NCBI GenBank assembly: GCA_020310875.1
Contig: CM035423.1
Coordinates: 128,662,811 to 128,726,810, forward strand
Reading direction: 5' to 3'
DNA length: 64,000 nucleotides
Source: Ceratopteris richardii
Taxonomy: Eukaryota; Streptophyta; Polypodiopsida; Polypodiales; Pteridaceae
Under the pieces are notes generated by a model. It was not told where the DNA came from. It saw nothing but the letters and a program-made list of their open reading frames with translations, and did no database searches. Each line of letters opens with the position of its first letter. Within the stretch, counting starts at the first letter, position 1. The position numbers were made by a program, and so were the translations under genes. Positions 59,614-64,000 of the stretch are shown in pieces.

Positions 59614-60615
59614 TGTTGGAGCAAGACAATCACCAATTGATGATTACATGAAGCTAAGGAGTGAAGAAATGAATAAAAGAGTTAAGCTTAAAGCATGAAG
59701 TTAAGTGAAGATTCAGGAAGAGATGTTCTATATACTTATTATATTAGTTTTGGAAAATACTTCATAAACACTTTGATGTAATGATGAGTTCATACTCATA
59801 TGTATATATACGCTCATATATAGTTGTGACATACATAGAAAATGAAGTAGAGATGAGAATATAGTCAATAGAATTCAAGTTCTTTAGTGATAGATGTGCA
59901 GAGATTCTTCCCATGAGATTAGCGATGAGTCTATCCTAGAATTCTCTCAGTCTGATCATATGGATCAGGAGATCTTTTGTACACATCTAATTCAAAATCT
60001 AACCAAGCTATGAAAAAAGTTTGATAATCTAATTCTTTTCAGGTTGTGTGTATGATAAGTAGGAACATTCATATGTAGAACTCTACAAGTGAAGAGCTTA
60101 GGATCGTGCATTTTTCTGCTCAGAGATTTGGTTGGATCTCTGTGCATCAGTGCAAAGTTTTTTATGTTTCAGCATTCAAAATTTAAGTTAGAAGATAAGG
60201 AAGCTTTGGCTAAAAGCATTTAGCAAAAGGGGTTATATTTTGAGAGAGATCATCTTATGAAGTTGACTATATCAAAGTCATCATTTTTGGAAGGCAGTTT
60301 CTGACATATGTTTGATCTAAGTGATCAAATAAAAGATCTAATGGTTGTTTTGAGGAAATAATGATCATTATGATTGCACAAAGGCATTACTAATGTGTGT
60401 GCATCATTTGAATGATTAAAATCAAAGTCATGTGCAGAGGTTGAAGTATATTTCTGAAGTAGACTTGCTGAAGCTGAACAAAACTTCACATAGAGAAGTA
60501 TTTCTTAATGAACCTAAAAGCTAATGTAAAGTTTGTGTAAAGTATGGCTTATTCTTGATATAGCAGAGTTCTTAAATCAAGATAGATTAGAGGTTTGGAG
60601 AAGTAAAGCTCTTCA
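59614..60615 (+). repeat. Copia C 5' LTR
   Basis: Starts TGTTGGAGCAAG and ends AGCTCTTCA, followed by a PBS-like TGGTATAAGAAC at 60620 (a decayed iMet type). It interrupts the frame of element B exactly at its start. A TATATATA-rich stretch near 59805 may be its TATA box. The 3' LTR lies outside the window. Confidence 0.75.
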
Positions 60616-60807
60616 ATAGTGGTATAAGAACAAAAAGATCAAATCAAGGTAAAGAAGAAGCAAGGAGAACCGTGACTATTGCAAACATCAAAGATCTTGT
60701 GAATTGAAGGTGAAAAAGTTAAAGTCTTGGAGAAAACCTAACGAAGTATAGAGTTTGAGTTCAAAGGATCAAGAAGGATTATAGCTCCATATCAAAGAAG
60801 TCAAGAG

Positions 60808-62231
60808 ATGGGAGAAAGCTTGCAGATTGGCAAGCTAGATAGAAAGAACTATCCAACATGGTCTATGAGGATGGCGGCACACCTCATGAGCAAAGATTTG
60901 ATGACATTCATTACAGGAGAAGAAGAAAAGCTAGAGTCTAAGGATCCAAGCATTCCAACAAGAGAAGAACTTGTAGATTTGAAGAATTGGATGAAAAAAG
61001 ATGCTCAAGCTAGGAGTATCATTTACATGGTTGTAAATGATTATCTTTTACCAAACATCAGAGGATTAAAAAGTGTAGCAGATGTATGGAATGCCTTGGA
61101 AGAATACTTTCAAAACACAACCAAATCAAGGAAGGCTTCACTATTGGCTGAGTTTACAACTTTCAAGAAGAAAGGTTCGCAGTCAATCTCTAGGAAAGAT
61201 GAATTTCATAGGTAAAGGTAGAGGAGGTAAGAGTAAAGAAAATGGTAAAGCTTGGTGGATTTGTGGAAGAAGAAATCATTTGGCAAATGATTGCTCGTAT
61301 AATAATCAAAATGGTGGAAGCCATAATCAGAATTTTAGTCCAAGAGGAAGAGGAGGCAGAAATCAAAGAGGTAATTTTAGAGGAAGAGGTGGTAGGACAT
61401 CATTTACTAGAGGAGGTGGAAGGAGTTTCTAAACTCACTCCTACAAGAACACTTATTACTATTATGCTTTAGATCAGAACAAAGACTTGACTCTCATCTT
61501 GAATGCAACACATGAAGCAATCAATGAAGATCAAATGGTGTTTTATATTGACTCAAGATGTGGTAATCATCTGAGTGGAAATATTTCCTTAATGACTGAT
61601 ATGGAAGCCAAAATAAATGGATATACAGTTCAAACAGGAGACAACACCAGACACAAAGTTGAAAGCATTAGATCAATGAAGACAAAGAGTGGAAGCACAC
61701 TTCTAAGAAAGGTACTTTATGTTCCAAAAATTCCTAAAAATCTGATAAATGTAGGGCAAATTGTTGAGAAGGGATATGAGGTCAGATTTACAAATGATGG
61801 TGTTTATGTTGAGGATCCAAGTCAAGGATATAAAAGCATTGTTATAGTGAAAAAGGAAGGAAGGTTATTCACTCTCAAAGTCCAAGGTAATGTGGGACAT
61901 GCATTATTCAGTTATGGAAGTCAAATGTTTTCTGAATTGGACCTATGGCATAAGAGTTTAGGACATTTCAATGAAAGAGGGATAAAAGAAATCACAAAGA
62001 ATGGTGAAGTGCTTGGTCTACCAAATATTGAAGTTCAACATATCATATACAAATTTGAGGCTTGTCAACTAGGTAAAGCTCACAAGAAATCATACAACAA
62101 GTAAGGATACATGTATTCAAATATTCTTGAGTTGGTGTATATATATTATTGGGGTCCTTCAAAGGGCTATAGCATAAATGGATCAAGGTATTATGTGTTG
62201 TTTGTTGATGATGCAACAAGGTGGATTACTC
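60808..62231 (+). pseudogene. Copia element C: gag, protease, start of integrase
   Basis: Gag opens MGESLQIGKLDRKNYPTWSM (60808), a UBN2-type Gag, and shifts frame near 61190. The tail has a damaged zinc knuckle (WWICGRRNHLANDC; first Cys is Trp) and a Gly/Arg-rich stretch at 61320-61430. Protease is YIDSRCGNH near 61547. A clean frame at 61487-62104 covers protease and GAG-pre-integrase (DLWHKSLGHFNERG, CQLGKAHKKS; first zinc Cys is Phe). The integrase core begins at 62108 (LVYIYYWGPSKG) and is cut after DDATRWIT by a LINE. It resumes at 63792. Confidence 0.85.
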
Positions 62232-63777
62232 GTTATCAACACGTTCCTCCTCTCTTCTACCATTTATTTCCTTTCTTGTTGGAGACCAAATGAGCAAGGC
62301 CTGTCCAAACTGAACAGTATTTGTAGAAACTTTCTTTGGACGGGCGATCATAACAGAAGGGGGGTGCCTAAAATCAAATGGGCCATATGCACTAGCCCTA
62401 GAGATAGTGGGGGGCTTGGAATCCTGGACATCGGGTGTATGGCTAATAAGCTGGCAGCCAAATGGATGATTAAGGCTTGGTGCAATAGGGAGGCCTCGTG
62501 GGCCAAGCTGATCTTCAGAAACAAGAATGAGTTGGCCCTCATGGGGTTCCCGAACTGGAAGAACCTTGACATCATGACCCTGCTATTCTCCCCGATCCCC
62601 GTCTTCCCGAAAGGCTCCAATCTCGTGTGCTCCCTTTGGAAGGGTTGGAATAAAGTCAAAAGCTTCACAAGAATTAGTGAGGACTGGAAGTGGGCGGCCG
62701 GAATCAGACAAAACGACTCTATCTGGTTTCCGATACATGGCATCAGGAGTGTGGAGTCGTGGAACATTCAAAATGCCAAGAAGTTATGGAACAAAGGATT
62801 CAAAAAATGGAAACACCTCTGGAAACATGACACCAACAGCTGGATCAACTTCGAGGATATCGACCCGCGCATAAACATCTCCTACGAAGAATGGAACACT
62901 TTGCAAAGCAGATGCCTCGCCTGGGATCGTCACAAGACTCGCCTCCTCATGGGACACGACACACCGAACTCGCTTGGTCTCAAATGGCACAATGGAAATA
63001 GCCTACTCAAAATCCCGAACATCAAAGAAACGGCTGACCTCCAGTTCAGCCTCAACAAGAAGTGGTGCCTGTCTTGGACGCGGCTTCGGTGGGACATGAA
63101 ATTCATGGGTATCTGGCACCCCCTTATAGAGATTAAGAAGTCTGTTCTCTTATGGCAAATTCTTCATCGGGGAATTTGGACCAACCATAGGGCTAGCAAA
63201 CTTTGTGGGATCCCTCCTTGGTGCAAACGCTGCCACCGTGCTATCGAAGATGTCCCACACATCTTCCTTACTTGCCCCAACTCCTACAGAATCTGGCAGA
63301 CGGTTGGATCGAAAATCAGACTTCAAAAACAGCTTAATTGGAAACAAGTCCTTTTGGGAGAAGCGATCGGCTGCTCTGCGACACTCTGGAACGCCATCAG
63401 AGGGGAAGCCCTGTGGAAAATTTGGCGGGAGAGGTGTGCTCTCAACTTCGGCAATCCCCCCAGGGAGTGGTCGATTGAGAAATCACTATTCCTCCTTGGC
63501 AAAAGGATCGTTAACAGTAAGAAATCCCCCCCCTTCAGGCACCATCAAGTCCTCCTTTTGATCAACAACAAGCTCAAACCCAAGTGGGCCCCGCATGAGG
63601 GCGATGAGAGGGTGATTAACCTTCTCTGTAATGCAACCTAGGATTCAATCAAGCTTCCCCTGCTTTGTGGGATTTGGGGGGTCCCGTGGGCACTAGCCCC
63701 CTTCTATTGTACCTTTGTTTCTTTATTTAATTCAAGTCCGGGAGAGTAGGCTATTGCCGAACTTCCTTTATATAAAA
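62232..63777 (+). mobile_element. 5'-truncated L1-type LINE in copia C
   Basis: A 1546-bp insertion flanked by a 14-bp duplication AAGGTGGATTACTC (62218-62231, 63778-63791). Removing it restores the copia integrase frame. The open frame to 63641 encodes the C-terminal end of an L1 ORF2: the RT tail (SKLNSICRNFLWTG, WAICTSPRDSGGLGI) and the zinc-binding domain CGIPPWCKRCHRAIEDVPHIF (Cys-Cys-His-type) followed by a tryptophan-rich end. Endonuclease and RT core are absent, as in typical 5'-truncated LINEs. A 136-bp 3' UTR ends in a short A-rich TATAAAA. The frame is still open, so insertion is fairly young. Confidence 0.92.
62285..63641 (+). pseudogene. LINE ORF2 C-terminal fragment
   Basis: About 450 codons of L1 ORF2 C-terminal sequence without a stop. 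There is no own start; the frame enters from copia DNA. Residues include the conserved LWxG, GGLGI and DSIWF motifs and the RT-associated zinc-binding domain near 63195-63270. GC content is visibly higher than in the surrounding copia. It cannot retrotranspose because the catalytic RT region is missing. Confidence 0.88.
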
Positions 63778-63791
63778 AAGGTGGATTACTC

Positions 63792-64000
63792 TATATGTAA
63801 TCAAGGATAAATCTGAAGTGTTTGAGATGTTTAACACTACCATGCTTAAGCAAAAATAATTACAGGAGAAAAGCTTAGGATATTGAGATTAGATGGAGGG
63901 GGAGAATATTTTTCTAAGGAATTTGATGATTATATGTGGAATGTAGGTATTGTTGGAGGAGATGGTGGATAATCACAAGAGATGAGTTGGAGTAGCTAAA
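63792..64000 (+). pseudogene. Copia element C integrase, continued to window edge
   Basis: Continues the C integrase after the LINE: a piece reading VIKDKSEVFEMF, then a stop at 63858, then RLDGGGEYFSKEFDDY (the second catalytic Asp region). Near 63950-63980 the sequence is scrambled by small changes before a GVAK-like end. The element runs out of the window. Confidence 0.75.

Overview
This window is intergenic DNA from a large, repeat-dense plant nuclear genome. I find no convincing host gene in 64 kb. Almost everything is LTR retrotransposon sequence: Ty3/gypsy elements without a chromodomain (OTA-like pol), Ty1/copia elements, two non-coding LTR elements, one 5'-truncated L1-type LINE and tRNA-derived SINE-like sequence. 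Plant origin is supported by PBSs of tRNA-iMet type (TGGTATCAGA) and tRNA-Asp-like type (TGGCGCC), plant copia gag/integrase/RT signatures and a plant L1 C-terminal zinc-binding domain. The mix of one young element with many old, unremoved copies resembles gymnosperm, fern or lycophyte genomes; this is inference and the species cannot be named.

Layout. 1-2925: decayed gypsy pol. 3007-15385: element E1, a nearly intact gypsy element whose ~1.1 kb LTRs differ by about five substitutions and one 2-bp indel; order is LTR, PBS, gag-protease, (one TAG) RT-RNaseH-integrase, ORF A, ORF B, LTR. 15386-17660: low-complexity, LTR-like non-coding DNA. 17660-42600: a nest. Copia element K (gag at 17660-18510, remainder at 37866-41479) was split by gypsy element G (18511-37861). 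G in turn carries E2 (21245-31586, a diverged, stop-riddled relative of E1) in its ORF B-like region, and N (33804-37425, non-coding) in its 3' LTR. 42630-43237: a solo-type LTR of the N family. 43320-46835: M, a minus-strand non-coding LTR element with GATGG target duplications and two SINE-like insertions. 46841-50100: decayed minus-strand proline-rich/coiled-coil coding sequence. 50430-53271: copia element L, broken by a TA/TG microsatellite. 54000-57915 and 57915-59613: two minus-strand copia remnants, A and B, abutting. 59614-64000: copia element C, cut by an L1 LINE at 62232-63777.

The most interesting biology is in the E1/E2/G gypsy group. Downstream of pol they carry accessory proteins: ORF A (E1 and E2) and ORF B (E1 and, in decayed form, G). 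Both are a globular N-terminal domain, a low-complexity linker and a long coiled coil, and share a GLxxFAxLPW motif, so they look like diverged paralogues. Each has a TATA-like box about 100 bp upstream. These elements lack a purine tract beside the 3' LTR; that position holds a conserved segment with a Pol III B-box-like motif (GGTTCGAGTCC). Their LTRs share a nearly invariant ~67-bp block near the 3' end with a small hairpin and a G-box.
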